Numbered from the stretch's first letter, positions 25,545 to 34,371 are shown. The stretch is DNA of 64,000 nt from Thermoflexibacter ruber (GCF_900113045.1 NZ_FONY01000020.1:31952-95951); one strand, 5' to 3'. Made by a program: numbers and translations. The notes: generated by a model not told the origin, from the letters alone.

Positions 25545-25620
25545 AAGGTGTTTATGTTGCGTTGCGGGTGATAACACCACGCAACGGCGTTTTATCATCA
25601 AAGACAGATTGAAAAATAAA
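25521..25620. repeat. Direct repeat of the yidC tail flanking a palindrome
   Basis: 25521-25545 (yidC 3' end) and 25597-25620 match at 24 of 25 positions, with one mismatch and one single-base gap. Between them a hairpin at 25560-25586 pairs CGTTGCG and GGTG with CACC and CGCAACG around loop ATAA, with one bulged A. Its GTGATAACAC centre matches the palindrome family of the sulfur locus. Confidence 0.75.
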
Positions 25621-25624
25621 GATA

Positions 25625-26548
25625 TTGACAAAAAAAAGTAGAAAAAATACAGTATCAAGTGATAAGCGACTGCTTCCTTTGAAAAGAAGTAGTCGCTTGT
25701 TTTATTTTTTTCGACTTATTCGCTTGCCAAACTTGCTCATCATTGCTTTTACGCTTCTTTTTACTCATTATTTTCTTGTTCCTGCTGATTTTCATACAGT
25801 TTATAAGTTTTCCCAACTTTTTCTATTGATTATTTCTACTACACTTATCGCCGCAGGAGGGTACGTTATCAATGATTATTTTGATGTAAAAATAGATTTA
25901 GTCAATAAACCTGATAAGGTATTGATAAACAAGGTTTTTACTAAAAAAAGTATTTGGCAAATCTACGTTTTGTTAAATTTTTTAGCTCTTTTAGCTGGCT
26001 TTTTGGCAGATATGAAAATTGCTTTGATTCAAATTTTTTGTGGGCTAAGTTTGTATTTTTATGCACTTTATTTGAAAAAAATTGCTTTGTTAGGCAATGG
26101 CTTAGTGGCTTTGCTTTCTGCTTTGGTGGTCTTGCTTGCCAATGTTTTGTATGAAAAAAACTTTCCACTCGTCTATTTATTTGCAGGCTTTGCTTTTTTC
26201 ATTTCGCTGATACGAGAGTTGGTCAAAGACATAGAGGACATAGAAGGCGATAAGGCAGGAAATTGCCAAACTTTTCCCATTTTATTTGGCGTATTTAATA
26301 CAAAACTGTTGATTTTTAGTGTTATCCTGCTTTTCTTTCTTTCTCTTTTTTATTTCCCACATTGGCTTTTTTTGTCTATTCCCTATTACCTTTTGTATTG
26401 TTTTTTCATCAGCATCTTGCTTTTGACGTTAGCTTGGCAAGTTTTTTTTGCCAAAAGTAAAGCAGATTTTCACAGAGTAAGTAATTTTTCCAAACTTATT
26501 ATGCTATTAGGAATGGTAGGAATGATATTTTTGCAAATACAATTTTAA
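25625..26548 (+). CDS. UbiA-family prenyltransferase
   Basis: About 307 residues. No ATG is available near the 5' end. The frame opens with TTG at 25625, and another TTG at 25697 would give a start just before FYFFRLIRLPNLL, nearer the usual length. Eight to nine TM helices are present. The first aspartate motif is NDYFDVKIDLVNKPDKVLI and the second is DIEDIEGDK, which bind Mg-prenyl diphosphate. The Bacteroidota members closest in pattern are annotated as geranylgeranylglycerol-phosphate geranylgeranyltransferase-like. Aromatic prenylation for quinones is the alternative. The purN gene follows 12 bp downstream. Confidence 0.82.
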   Translation: MTKKSRKNTVSSDKRLLPLKRSSRLFYFFRLIRLPNLLIIAFTLLFTHYFLVPADFHTVYKFSQLFLLIISTTLIAAGGYVINDYFDVKIDLVNKPDKVLINKVFTKKSIWQIYVLLNFLALLAGFLADMKIALIQIFCGLSLYFYALYLKKIALLGNGLVALLSALVVLLANVLYEKNFPLVYLFAGFAFFISLIRELVKDIEDIEGDKAGNCQTFPILFGVFNTKLLIFSVILLFFLSLFYFPHWLFLSIPYYLLYCFFISILLLTLAWQVFFAKSKADFHRVSNFSKLIMLLGMVGMIFLQIQF

Positions 26549-26560
26549 CATTACAATACT

Positions 26561-27133
26561 ATGACTATCGCCATTTTTGCCTCAGGTACAGGCAGTAATG
26601 CAGTAAAAATCATTGAATATTTCAAAGAAAAACCCCAGTATCAGTTTATTGTTCTTTCTAACAAAAAAGATGCGCCTGTATTGGAAAAAGCACAAAACTT
26701 GGGAATAAAAACATGGACTTTTGGAAAGCAAGACTTCTATGAAAATAATAAAGTCTTAGCTATTTTGAAGGAACAAAAAGTTGATTTTGTGGTGCTTGCT
26801 GGATTTTTATGGCTTGTTCCCGAGCATATAGTTAAGTACTTTCCCAATAAAATCATTAACCTACACCCTGCACTTTTGCCCAAGCATGGAGGCAAGGGAA
26901 TGTTTGGACACAAAGTACACGAGGCAGTTATCCAAGCCAAAGAAAAAGAAAGTGGCATTACTATCCACTATGTCAATGAAAGATACGATGAGGGTAGCAT
27001 TATTTTCCAAGCCCAATGCCAAGTAAATGAAGGAGATACACCAGAATCTTTGGCAAATAAAATCCATGCTTTGGAGCATGAGCATCTGCCTCGTGTGTTG
27101 GAAAAGTTGCTTTTAGAAATGCACAATAAATAA
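26561..27133 (+). CDS. purN: Phosphoribosylglycinamide formyltransferase PurN
   Basis: 190 residues. It has an N-terminal Rossmann part (IAIFASGTGSNAVKIIEYF) and a folate/catalytic site with N100 and H102 in INLHPALLPKHGGKGMFG and D143 in NERYDEGSIIFQ, the Asn-His-Asp triad of GAR transformylase. It transfers formyl from 10-formyl-THF to GAR in de novo purine synthesis. The length is standard. It is followed by a bidirectional hairpin and a convergent mnmD gene. Confidence 0.95.
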   Translation: MTIAIFASGTGSNAVKIIEYFKEKPQYQFIVLSNKKDAPVLEKAQNLGIKTWTFGKQDFYENNKVLAILKEQKVDFVVLAGFLWLVPEHIVKYFPNKIINLHPALLPKHGGKGMFGHKVHEAVIQAKEKESGITIHYVNERYDEGSIIFQAQCQVNEGDTPESLANKIHALEHEHLPRVLEKLLLEMHNK

Positions 27134-27142
27134 GATATACTC

Positions 27143-27176
27143 ACACTTGACAGGTTTTGCAAAACCTGTCAAGTGT
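27143..27176. terminator. Bidirectional terminator between purN and mnmD
   Basis: Perfect 34-bp palindrome with arms ACACTTGACAGGTTTT and AAAACCTGTCAAGTGT. It lies between two convergent genes. The TTGACAGGTTTT part recurs in the hairpin at 4269-4295. Confidence 0.7.
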
Positions 27177-27200
27177 CAAAGATTGTTTGAGTATAAAATA

Positions 27201-27890
27201 TTAAACAGCTACTTTTACCCCTCTGGTCATTTCTCTTTTACCCGCCGCACCATGAGGACTTTGCACTTGCATACCCAAAGACTTCAAATCTCGCTTAAAA
27301 CTTCCTTTGGCGCAGTAAGTTACTAAGATGCCATGTTCTTTCAAAAGAGCAACTGCCGTACTCAAACTTGATACTTCCCACATCTCAGGTTGTTTGGCAG
27401 GTGCAAAAGCATCAAAATAAACAATATCAAAAGTTGAATTAGGCGAAACAGAAAACGATTGTAGATTTTTTTGGGATTTGTGGAAAGAAAAAGAAGGCAG
27501 GATTTGATGTGTTTTTTCCCATTCGCACTGATGGATATAATCAAAATACTGGTGCAAATCTTGGCTCAATAATTCTTTGTAATTCAAATGACTTATCTCC
27601 ACCCACGTCAATGGGTAAGGCTCTATGCTATGATAAAAGACCTGTATATCTGGATTTTGCAGGCAGAATTTTAAAGTTAAAATGGCATTCAGCCCCGTAC
27701 CTAAACCCACTTCAAAGATGGCAATACTGTGCTGAGCGGGAAATTGATTGGCATACCAAGCTAATCCCTCTTTGATAAAAACATGTTCCGATTCCTGCCA
27801 AGCCCCATGAATAGAATGATAAGTTTCATTGAGTTCTTCCCAAAAAATAGTAGAAGAGCCATCTTTGGTCGTAATTACTTTTCTTTGCAT
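27201..27890 (-). CDS. mnmD: tRNA-modifying methyltransferase MnmD
   Basis: 229 residues. It is the stand-alone methyltransferase domain of MnmC: SAM-site IAIFEVGLGTGLNAILTLKF, then FDIVYFDAFAPAKQPEMW (catalytic DAFxPxxxPxxW) and the C-terminal SPHGAAGKREMTRGVK. It methylates the amine of nm5s2U at the wobble position of certain tRNAs. The FAD-dependent MnmC(o) domain is absent, as in other bacteria with free-standing MnmD. It is convergent with purN. Confidence 0.92.
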   Translation of the reverse strand: MQRKVITTKDGSSTIFWEELNETYHSIHGAWQESEHVFIKEGLAWYANQFPAQHSIAIFEVGLGTGLNAILTLKFCLQNPDIQVFYHSIEPYPLTWVEISHLNYKELLSQDLHQYFDYIHQCEWEKTHQILPSFSFHKSQKNLQSFSVSPNSTFDIVYFDAFAPAKQPEMWEVSSLSTAVALLKEHGILVTYCAKGSFKRDLKSLGMQVQSPHGAAGKREMTRGVKVAV

Positions 27891-28010
27891 GTATGATACT
27901 ATTTTTTAGATGTAAGCTAAATTTTGTTTAATCGAAAATGTAATTTATCGCCTAAACAAACTATACTTTGTAAATATTTGTTACTTTTACACAATCAAAA
28001 ACCTATACTG

Positions 28011-28211
28011 ATGAAAAAGCCCAAAAATAAAGTAGAAAACGAAGAAAAACCCAAAGTTCACCCAGATTTAGAGGGTTTTGATGTAAAAATTAACTCTTTT
28101 GGAGAAATTGTTAGTACGCATAGCATTGAGAAAATCAATGAGTTTTTGAATAAAAACGTAGTGGATAAAAAGCTCAAAGACCGAGACGGTTTTAAACAAG
28201 ATGAGGAATAA
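28011..28211 (+). CDS. Conserved small hypothetical protein
   Basis: 66 residues from the ATG at 28011, starting MKKPKNKVENEEKPK. It is charged, has no signal peptide or TM, and holds a GFDVKINSFGEIVSTHSIEKINEFLNK core that suggests a short strand pair plus helix. The frame extends upstream without a better start. It overlaps the next gene by 11 bp, so the two are likely coupled. The composition is compatible with a real small Bacteroidota protein of unknown function. Confidence 0.6.
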   Translation: MKKPKNKVENEEKPKVHPDLEGFDVKINSFGEIVSTHSIEKINEFLNKNVVDKKLKDRDGFKQDEE

Positions 28212-28899
28212 GATTCAGTTAGTTTGTATTGCTCTTTTTGTCATGGGCATTGCCTTTGTAGCCCATGCTTTTACCTTGTATCTTAAAAATGAAAGTACCA
28301 AATCTAAATATGAAAAAACAAAGGCAATCGTAACAGAAGCAAACACAAGCAGTAATCAAGCAACTTACTACCCAATGCTTCAGTTTAAAACCATTGATAA
28401 TCAAAGAGTAAGGATAAGAGCCAGCAGAGAGAAACTCGGAGCAAATGTTGGGGATACTATCGAGATTTATTATGACATTATCAATCCCCAATCTATCTAC
28501 ATTCCAAGCAATCAAGAAAGCACCCTTATTATTATTCTTTTTTCTTTTGGATTGCTTATCGCACTTCCCGCTGTTGTATTTTTCAGGTGGCAATGGCTAA
28601 ACAATAACAAAATCAAACAAATAAAAGTAAATGGCAAAAAATTAGTCGCTGTAGTTACGAGCATAGAAGAATTAGAAAGCCCTAAAATTTTGGGTGTAAA
28701 GCCTTATCGCATTCATTGCATAGCAAGCAATAACACATTTAACGGTACAAAGAAAGTTTTTCAAAGTGGATACATTTGGGAAAATCCCGCTAATTACCTA
28801 CGAAATAATGAAATCAATGTGTTTATTGATGCCATTGATACAGAAAAGTACGTAGTGGACTTATCTTTTTTGCCTAATGAAGTGCTTTTTGAATATTAA
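28201..28899 (+). CDS. DUF3592-like membrane protein
   Basis: 232 residues. TM1 (about 6-26), an extracytoplasmic domain with ATYYPMLQFKTIDNQRVRIRAS and the VGDTIEIYYDIINPQSIYI motif, TM2 (about 104-126), then a cytosolic domain repeating the same theme (DLSFLPNEVLFEY). The V-G-D-x-I-x-Y-x-P-x-NP pattern is that of DUF3592. Function unknown. Its 3' end overlaps the start of the diheme peroxidase gene by 23 bp in another frame. Confidence 0.65.
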   Translation: MRNKIQLVCIALFVMGIAFVAHAFTLYLKNESTKSKYEKTKAIVTEANTSSNQATYYPMLQFKTIDNQRVRIRASREKLGANVGDTIEIYYDIINPQSIYIPSNQESTLIIILFSFGLLIALPAVVFFRWQWLNNNKIKQIKVNGKKLVAVVTSIEELESPKILGVKPYRIHCIASNNTFNGTKKVFQSGYIWENPANYLRNNEINVFIDAIDTEKYVVDLSFLPNEVLFEY

Positions 28900-29881
28900 T
28901 GTTTTTTTACTACTTGCTTTTAGTTTTTGTTCTTGTCAGTCCTCCCCCGAAGAAGAACTATTACATGATTATATTCCCTATTTTGCAGATTCTCTACCTT
29001 CTCCCTTGCGAAATCCACTCACTACGGCAGGTGTTAATTTGGGGAAAATACTTTTTTTTGATACGCGTTTGTCGGGTAATAATCAAGTTTCTTGTGCTTC
29101 CTGTCATCTACCTTCTCAGGCTTTTGCAGATACTGTAGCCCTATCCACCCACGGCATATCAGGCAAGCCGCTTGTCCGAAATACCCCCACCTTATTGAAT
29201 TTGGCTTGGACACAGCAAGGTCTTTTCTGGGACAGCGGGGCTAAAGACATAGAATCCTTAGTATTTGCTCCATTACGCCACGCTGACGAAATGGGGCAGG
29301 ATTTATCACAACTCCCCCAAAAATTGAGAGCATTGCCATATTATCCTACACTTTTTAAAAAAGCCTTCCAACAAGATACTATTACCAACGCCATGATAGC
29401 CAGAGCCTTAGCCCAATATGTGCGTACACTTACTTTTGCAGATAGTCGTTATGATGAATACGCACAAGGGAAAATTCAGTTTACTCACTTAGAATTACAA
29501 GGCTTGCAAATTTTCCAAAAGGAATGTGCTACTTGTCACCCTCCACCGTTATTTACAGACAATTTATTTCACAATATTGGCTTGGACAGTATGTTTATTA
29601 ATGATGAGGAAAGCATGTATTTAGGTAGATACAGAATCACGCTTGACTCTTCGGATATTGGCAAGTTTAAAACCCCTACTTTGCGGCGGTGGGCATTGAC
29701 TTTTCCTTATATGCACGATGGAAGATTTAAAAATATCAACGAAGTTTTATTTCATTATCAGGCTAATATGAAAAAAAATCCTTATTTAGACCCACTATTT
29801 ATCCGAGCAGATGGGAAAGTGGGTATTCCCTTGACCCAAGAAGAAATCAATGCGTTACTTGCTTTTTTGCAAACACTCTAA
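28877..29881 (+). CDS. Diheme cytochrome c peroxidase (CcpA/MauG family)
   Basis: 334 residues. A hydrophobic leader ends FSFCSCQSS, a plausible lipobox. Heme motifs are C73-x-x-C76-H77 (CASCH) and C217-x-x-C220-H221 (CATCH), with the intervening RNTPTLLN and later FKTPTLRRWALTFPYMHDGRF segments typical of bacterial diheme peroxidases. It reduces H2O2 in the periplasm with electrons from a small cytochrome or cupredoxin. MauG-type oxidative functions cannot be excluded. The start overlaps the preceding gene by 23 bp. Confidence 0.88.
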   Translation: MKCFLNINVFLLLAFSFCSCQSSPEEELLHDYIPYFADSLPSPLRNPLTTAGVNLGKILFFDTRLSGNNQVSCASCHLPSQAFADTVALSTHGISGKPLVRNTPTLLNLAWTQQGLFWDSGAKDIESLVFAPLRHADEMGQDLSQLPQKLRALPYYPTLFKKAFQQDTITNAMIARALAQYVRTLTFADSRYDEYAQGKIQFTHLELQGLQIFQKECATCHPPPLFTDNLFHNIGLDSMFINDEESMYLGRYRITLDSSDIGKFKTPTLRRWALTFPYMHDGRFKNINEVLFHYQANMKKNPYLDPLFIRADGKVGIPLTQEEINALLAFLQTL

Positions 29882-29994
29882 ATCGACAACTTTAATTGAC
29901 AAGGCTACATTTGTTTGAACGTGTCAGAGGTATCAGAGATTTAAAAGGTATAATTTTTGGGAAGTTTTTTTAATAGAATTATTATTTTAGCAGA

Positions 29995-31935
29995 ATGAAA
30001 CTATCTATACATCAAATATATTGGCTTTTATTTTTGCAAATAATTAGTTTACAGTTATTTGCACAAGACCTCCATACTACTTCTAAAAAAGCCATCAGAT
30101 ACTATGAAGATTCAAAGGAATTTTACCAAAAGGGAGATTTAGTCAAATCTGCTGAACTCTTGCTGAAGGCAATAGAGATTGATAATAATTTTGTAGAGGC
30201 TCACTTCGTTTTGGGAAATGCTTTCAAGCTACTTTCCAAAGACAGTCCCAATGCGGCAGAAAAGTATGAGTACCACTATCGCAAGTGCTTAGAAATTGCT
30301 CCACGAGATAGAAAATTAGCCCCTGTTTACTTCGAGGTGGCTCAATTGGATTTTCAAAAAGGAGATTACAAAGAAGCAAAAGAAAAGTGCAATATTTTTT
30401 TAAGTCTTACTCCTGTAAACAGTTCGCAGACGATTTTGGCACGCAAGATTATTGCTAATTGTGAGTATGCAGAAAAAGGAATGCAAAATCCTGTCAATTT
30501 TAAACCAAAGGAAGTTAGCCCGATTATTAACTCTTATAAATTACAATACTTTCCTGTGCTTTCAGCTGACCAGCAAATGATGATTTTTACGGCACGCAAA
30601 GGGAATGACCGCAAAAGCGATGAGGATATGTATGTGAGCAAAAAAGAGCATGACGAATGGACAAAGCCAGAGAATATCAAAGAACTAAATACAGAGTTTA
30701 ATGAAGGAACTTGCACTATTTCTGCTGATGGGAAAGTACTAATTTTTACGGTTTGTGAAGGTTCAGAAAAAAGGAAAGTGTTTGGAAGTTGCGATTTATT
30801 TGTAAGCTACAATGTAGGGGGAAAGTGGCAAGAACCTCAAAACATGGGACCCAATGTCAATTCACGTTACTGGGACACGCAACCTTCTCTTTCTGCCGAT
30901 GGGCGAACCTTGTACTTTATTTCAGAACGTCCAGGTGGACTTGGTGGGTACGATATTTGGAGAAGTAGGAGAGGAGAAGACGGTATTTGGGGGAGAGCAG
31001 AAAATCTCAGAGCAGTAAATACGCGCTTTAATGAATTAGCTCCTTTTATTCACGTAAACGGAACAACCTTGTTTTTTAGCTCTGATGGCTACCAAAACTA
31101 TGGAGGTTACGACCTTTTCCGTACAGAATTTAAAAACGGGAGATGGCAACCCCCTGCTAACTTAGGCTATCCTATCAATGACTACCGCAATCAAATGGGT
31201 TTGTTTATCACTGCCGACGGACGAACTGCCTATTATTCTCACGAAGAAACTAAAGGCAACCTTATTTTGTCAAGTAAGATTTATAGCTTTGAAGTGCCAG
31301 AGGAGATGCGTCCTACAGTAGCAAGTAATTACGTCAAAGGTACAGTTTACGATGCCAAGACAAAGCAAAAGTTAGAGGCAAAAATAGACCTTTTTAATTT
31401 AGCTAATGATAGTATAGAATCTACGGTAAAGTCTGATGCTCAGAACGGGGATTACTTGATAGTGTTAAATAAAGGCTCAGAATACGCCCTTTATGTGAAC
31501 AAAGAAGGCTATCTTTTCCAAAGTCTATCCTTCAATTACAGCGAAAAAGACGGCAAAGATGTAATCATTGATATTTACTTAGAGCCTATCGTGAGTGGTT
31601 CAAAAATCACGCTAAACAATATCTTTTTTGAAACAGCCAAGTGGGACTTACAAGAAAAATCCAAAACAGAACTGAATCGCATTTTAAAGTTTATGAAAGA
31701 AAATCCTGCAGTAAAAATAGAAATTAGCGGACATACTGACGATGTAGGCTCTGATGCAGCGAATTTAGACCTTTCTAAAAAGAGGGCGCAGTCCGTAGTA
31801 GATTACTTGACTAAGGCAGGCATTAATGCAAGTCGATTGCTCTCAAAAGGCTATGGAGAAACACAGCCCCTTATTCCAAATACCTCTGACGAAAATAGGG
31901 CTATGAACCGCCGAATAGAATTTAAGATATTGTGA
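29995..31935 (+). CDS. OmpA-family protein with TPR and PD40 repeats (PorE-like)
   Basis: 646 residues. In order: signal peptide ending LQLFAQ, TPR region (about 30-165), a beta-propeller of PD40/WD40-like repeats (about 180-430, e.g. QPSLSADGRTLYFISERPGGLGGYDIW), a carboxypeptidase-regulatory-like Ig domain (about 446-530) and a C-terminal OmpA peptidoglycan-binding domain (TLNNIFFETAKWDL ... ISGHTDDVGSD ... NRRIEFKIL). This TPR-propeller-CRD-OmpA order is that of PorE of the type IX secretion system, although here the leader is a plain signal peptide, not a lipobox. It anchors to peptidoglycan in the periplasm. A T9SS role is inference. Confidence 0.8.
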   Translation: MKLSIHQIYWLLFLQIISLQLFAQDLHTTSKKAIRYYEDSKEFYQKGDLVKSAELLLKAIEIDNNFVEAHFVLGNAFKLLSKDSPNAAEKYEYHYRKCLEIAPRDRKLAPVYFEVAQLDFQKGDYKEAKEKCNIFLSLTPVNSSQTILARKIIANCEYAEKGMQNPVNFKPKEVSPIINSYKLQYFPVLSADQQMMIFTARKGNDRKSDEDMYVSKKEHDEWTKPENIKELNTEFNEGTCTISADGKVLIFTVCEGSEKRKVFGSCDLFVSYNVGGKWQEPQNMGPNVNSRYWDTQPSLSADGRTLYFISERPGGLGGYDIWRSRRGEDGIWGRAENLRAVNTRFNELAPFIHVNGTTLFFSSDGYQNYGGYDLFRTEFKNGRWQPPANLGYPINDYRNQMGLFITADGRTAYYSHEETKGNLILSSKIYSFEVPEEMRPTVASNYVKGTVYDAKTKQKLEAKIDLFNLANDSIESTVKSDAQNGDYLIVLNKGSEYALYVNKEGYLFQSLSFNYSEKDGKDVIIDIYLEPIVSGSKITLNNIFFETAKWDLQEKSKTELNRILKFMKENPAVKIEISGHTDDVGSDAANLDLSKKRAQSVVDYLTKAGINASRLLSKGYGETQPLIPNTSDENRAMNRRIEFKIL

Positions 31936-31937
31936 GC

Positions 31938-31964
31938 TTGCAAACGGCTTTTTTCTTACCTTTG
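31938..31964 (+). promoter_or_regulatory. gltX promoter
   Basis: TTG (31938-31940), a 16-bp spacer and TACCTTTG (31957-31964), with the start codon 37 bp after the box. Confidence 0.6.
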
Positions 31965-32001
31965 CGAAAAAATTACAGCAAAAGAGAAAATCAGAACGAT
32001 A

Positions 32002-33537
32002 ATGGACAAAAAAGTCAGAGTGCGTTTTGCTCCCAGCCCCACAGGCGGACTACACATTGGCGGAGTAAGAACTGCCTTATACAACTACTTAATAGCTAAA
32101 AAATACAATGGCAGCATGATTCTACGTATCGAGGATACCGACCAAACAAGGTACGTAGAAGGTGCAGAAGAATACATCAAAGAAGCTTTGGAATGGATAG
32201 GGATTCAGTTAGACGAAAGCCCTTGGCATGGAGGCGAGTTTGCTCCTTATCGTCAGTCTGAACGCAAAGCACTATATAAACAATACGCTGAGCAGTTAGT
32301 CAAAGACGGACATGCCTACTATGCTTTTGATACAGAAGAAGAATGGGAAAAAAAGAGAAAAGAATTAGAATCCGCAGGAGTTATCTCTCCACAGTATAAT
32401 AGCATTACCCGAATGCAGATGAAAAACTCCCTTACTTTGTCAGAAAGCGAGGTAAATACTAAACTCGCCGTAGGAGAACCTTACGTAATTCGTTTGAAAG
32501 TCCCTCGTAAAGAAGATATTAGAGTACATGACCTTATTCGCGGTTGGGTAACTTTTCACTCCTCTTTGTTAGATGATAGAGTATTACTCAAATCTGACGG
32601 AATGCCTACATACCACTTAGCCAATGTAGTAGATGACTATTTGATGCAAATTTCTCATGTGATTCGTGGAGAAGAATGGCTACCTTCTGCCCCTATTCAC
32701 GTCTTGCTTTACAAGTATTTAGGTTGGGAAAAAGAAATGCCACAATTTGCTCATTTGCCACTCATACTCAATCCCGACGGCAATGGGAAATTGAGCAAAC
32801 GCTACGCCGACCAGTTGGGTTTCCCAGTTTTTCCTTTGCAATGGAAAAGCCCAGAGAAAGACGAGGTGATGAAGGGTTACAGAGAGGAAGGCTACTTTCC
32901 TGAGGCGATGGTAAACTTTTTGGTACTATTAGGGTGGAATGCGGGAACAGAGCAAGAGATTTTTTCTATGCAAGAATTGATAGAGGCTTTTTCTATTGAA
33001 AGAATTGGTAAAGCAGGCACTAAGTTTGACATCAACAAGGCAAAATGGTTCAATCAACAATATTTGAAAGCTAAACCTAATGAAGAATTAGCAAAACTTT
33101 TTATAGAAGATTTGAAAAAACAAAATATCACTCTTTCCCAAGAAAAAGCCGAGAAAGTAGTAAGTATTCTCAAAGACAGAGTAACTTTTGTAAAAGATTT
33201 CCTTCAAGAAGGTAGTTATTTATTCTATGCTCCACAAACTTTTGACCAGCAAGTAGCAAGCAAGAAATGGAATCAGCAAGTCGTAGAGGTATTGACAGCC
33301 TATAAGAATCAATTAAAAAATCTTACTGCCTTGCTTGATGCCAGCAATGCCAAAGATATCCTGCATCAAGTTACTGATAGTTTAGGAATTAAATTTGGAA
33401 GTGTCATGCAAGGAGTTCGCTTAGCAATTACAGGCGTAGGAGCAGGAGCAGACTTAATGGAAATTATTGCATTTTTAGGAATAGAAGAAGTAAGTAAACG
33501 CATTGACTATGCGATTAAAACTTTGAAAATAGCTTAA
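32002..33537 (+). CDS. gltX: Glutamyl-tRNA synthetase
   Basis: 511 residues. It is a class I synthetase with PSPTGGLHIGGVRTALYNYL (HIGH motif at residues about 18-21) and GNGKLSKRYAD (KMSKS equivalent at about 262-266). The C-terminal anticodon-binding helices end VSKRIDYAIKTLKIA. It charges tRNA-Glu and possibly tRNA-Gln if the cell uses an amidotransferase. It has its own promoter and an intrinsic terminator. Confidence 0.95.
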   Translation: MDKKVRVRFAPSPTGGLHIGGVRTALYNYLIAKKYNGSMILRIEDTDQTRYVEGAEEYIKEALEWIGIQLDESPWHGGEFAPYRQSERKALYKQYAEQLVKDGHAYYAFDTEEEWEKKRKELESAGVISPQYNSITRMQMKNSLTLSESEVNTKLAVGEPYVIRLKVPRKEDIRVHDLIRGWVTFHSSLLDDRVLLKSDGMPTYHLANVVDDYLMQISHVIRGEEWLPSAPIHVLLYKYLGWEKEMPQFAHLPLILNPDGNGKLSKRYADQLGFPVFPLQWKSPEKDEVMKGYREEGYFPEAMVNFLVLLGWNAGTEQEIFSMQELIEAFSIERIGKAGTKFDINKAKWFNQQYLKAKPNEELAKLFIEDLKKQNITLSQEKAEKVVSILKDRVTFVKDFLQEGSYLFYAPQTFDQQVASKKWNQQVVEVLTAYKNQLKNLTALLDASNAKDILHQVTDSLGIKFGSVMQGVRLAITGVGAGADLMEIIAFLGIEEVSKRIDYAIKTLKIA

Positions 33538-33550
33538 TGATTAAAGTAAT

Positions 33551-33587
33551 AAGCCTTTACTACATTTTTTTGCCTTAGTAAAGGCTT
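33551..33587 (+). terminator. gltX terminator
   Basis: AAGCCTTTACTA (33551-33562) and TAGTAAAGGCTT (33576-33587) form a perfect 12-bp stem followed by a T-rich run. Confidence 0.88.
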
Positions 33588-33737
33588 TTTGTTTTTTTAT
33601 CTTTACCTAAGTTAAAATTTGCCTATTTATACTCACTTTTTCATATAAAAAATTTAAATTTGTGCTTCCATTTAGACCAACATCTCAACCTTCCTTTTCA
33701 CATTTTACTCAGTTTGTTATTTTCAAATCTATTTTTT

Positions 33738-34226
33738 ATGGCACAGTACCAATTATGGATTAATAAAAAATCTTACACCGTAGATGTAGAACCACAAATG
33801 CCTTTGCTTTGGGTCATCAGAGATGTCTTAGAGATGACAGGTACAAAATACGGCTGTGGCATGGCACAGTGTGGGGCTTGTACAGTTCACCTTGACGGGG
33901 TAGCAACCAAAACCTGCGTATTACCCGTTTCCGCTGTAATAGGAAAGCAAATTACGACTATCGAAGGGCTTTCTGAGGACAGGACGCACCCCGTTCAAAA
34001 AGCATGGATAGAAGAACAAGTGCCCCAGTGTGGCTACTGCCAATCAGGGCAAATCATGGCGGCTTCGGCTCTTTTAGCTAAAAATCCGAACCCAAGTGAT
34101 GCAGAAATTGATGTCGCAATGCAAGGAAATATTTGTCGCTGCGGTACTTACCAAAGAGTTCGCCAAGCAATTCACGTAGCCTCAGAGCTAATGAAAAAAG
34201 AAAGCAACGGACAAGGGGGAAAATAA
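33738..34226 (+). CDS. (2Fe-2S) subunit of a molybdenum hydroxylase (IorA-like)
   Basis: 162 residues from the ATG at 33738. The frame extends upstream to 33660 but that part does not resemble the family. The plant-type [2Fe-2S] site uses C40, C45, C48 and C60 ([17 protein letters not shown]). The second, helical [2Fe-2S] site uses C98, C101, C133 and C135 ([16 protein letters not shown]). It passes electrons from the molybdopterin subunit encoded next. No FAD subunit gene is nearby, as in isoquinoline 1-oxidoreductase and nicotinate-type two-subunit enzymes that use cytochrome acceptors. Confidence 0.9.
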   Translation: MAQYQLWINKKSYTVDVEPQMPLLWVIRDVLEMTGTKYGCGMAQCGACTVHLDGVATKTCVLPVSAVIGKQITTIEGLSEDRTHPVQKAWIEEQVPQCGYCQSGQIMAASALLAKNPNPSDAEIDVAMQGNICRCGTYQRVRQAIHVASELMKKESNGQGGK

Positions 34227-34262
34227 CTTTTTAAAATACAAGTTTGAAAACGGTTAGTTTTA

Positions 34263-34302
34263 TTTTTCATGTACTTCGTACCGAGAGATAACACATGAAA
34301 AA
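34263..34302. repeat. Palindrome family copy 7 (long-loop form)
   Basis: TTTTTCATGT (34263-34272) pairs with ACATGAAAAA (34293-34302). The nested GTAC-TTC-GTAC at 34271-34281 is the same as in the copy at 3503-3543. Confidence 0.8.
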
Positions 34303-34325
34303 GGGAAAAATAATTAACAAGTCAT

Positions 34326-34351
34326 CTTATCGTGTGTTTTCACACGATAAG
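34326..34351. repeat. Palindrome family copy 8
   Basis: CTTATCGTGTG (34326-34336) and CACACGATAAG (34341-34351) form a perfect stem with loop TTTT. Compared with 3606-3631 one A-T pair is replaced by G-C on both arms. It lies 20 bp before the start of the large hydroxylase subunit. Confidence 0.85.
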
Positions 34352-34371
34352 CAAAAACAAATGAAAAAACA

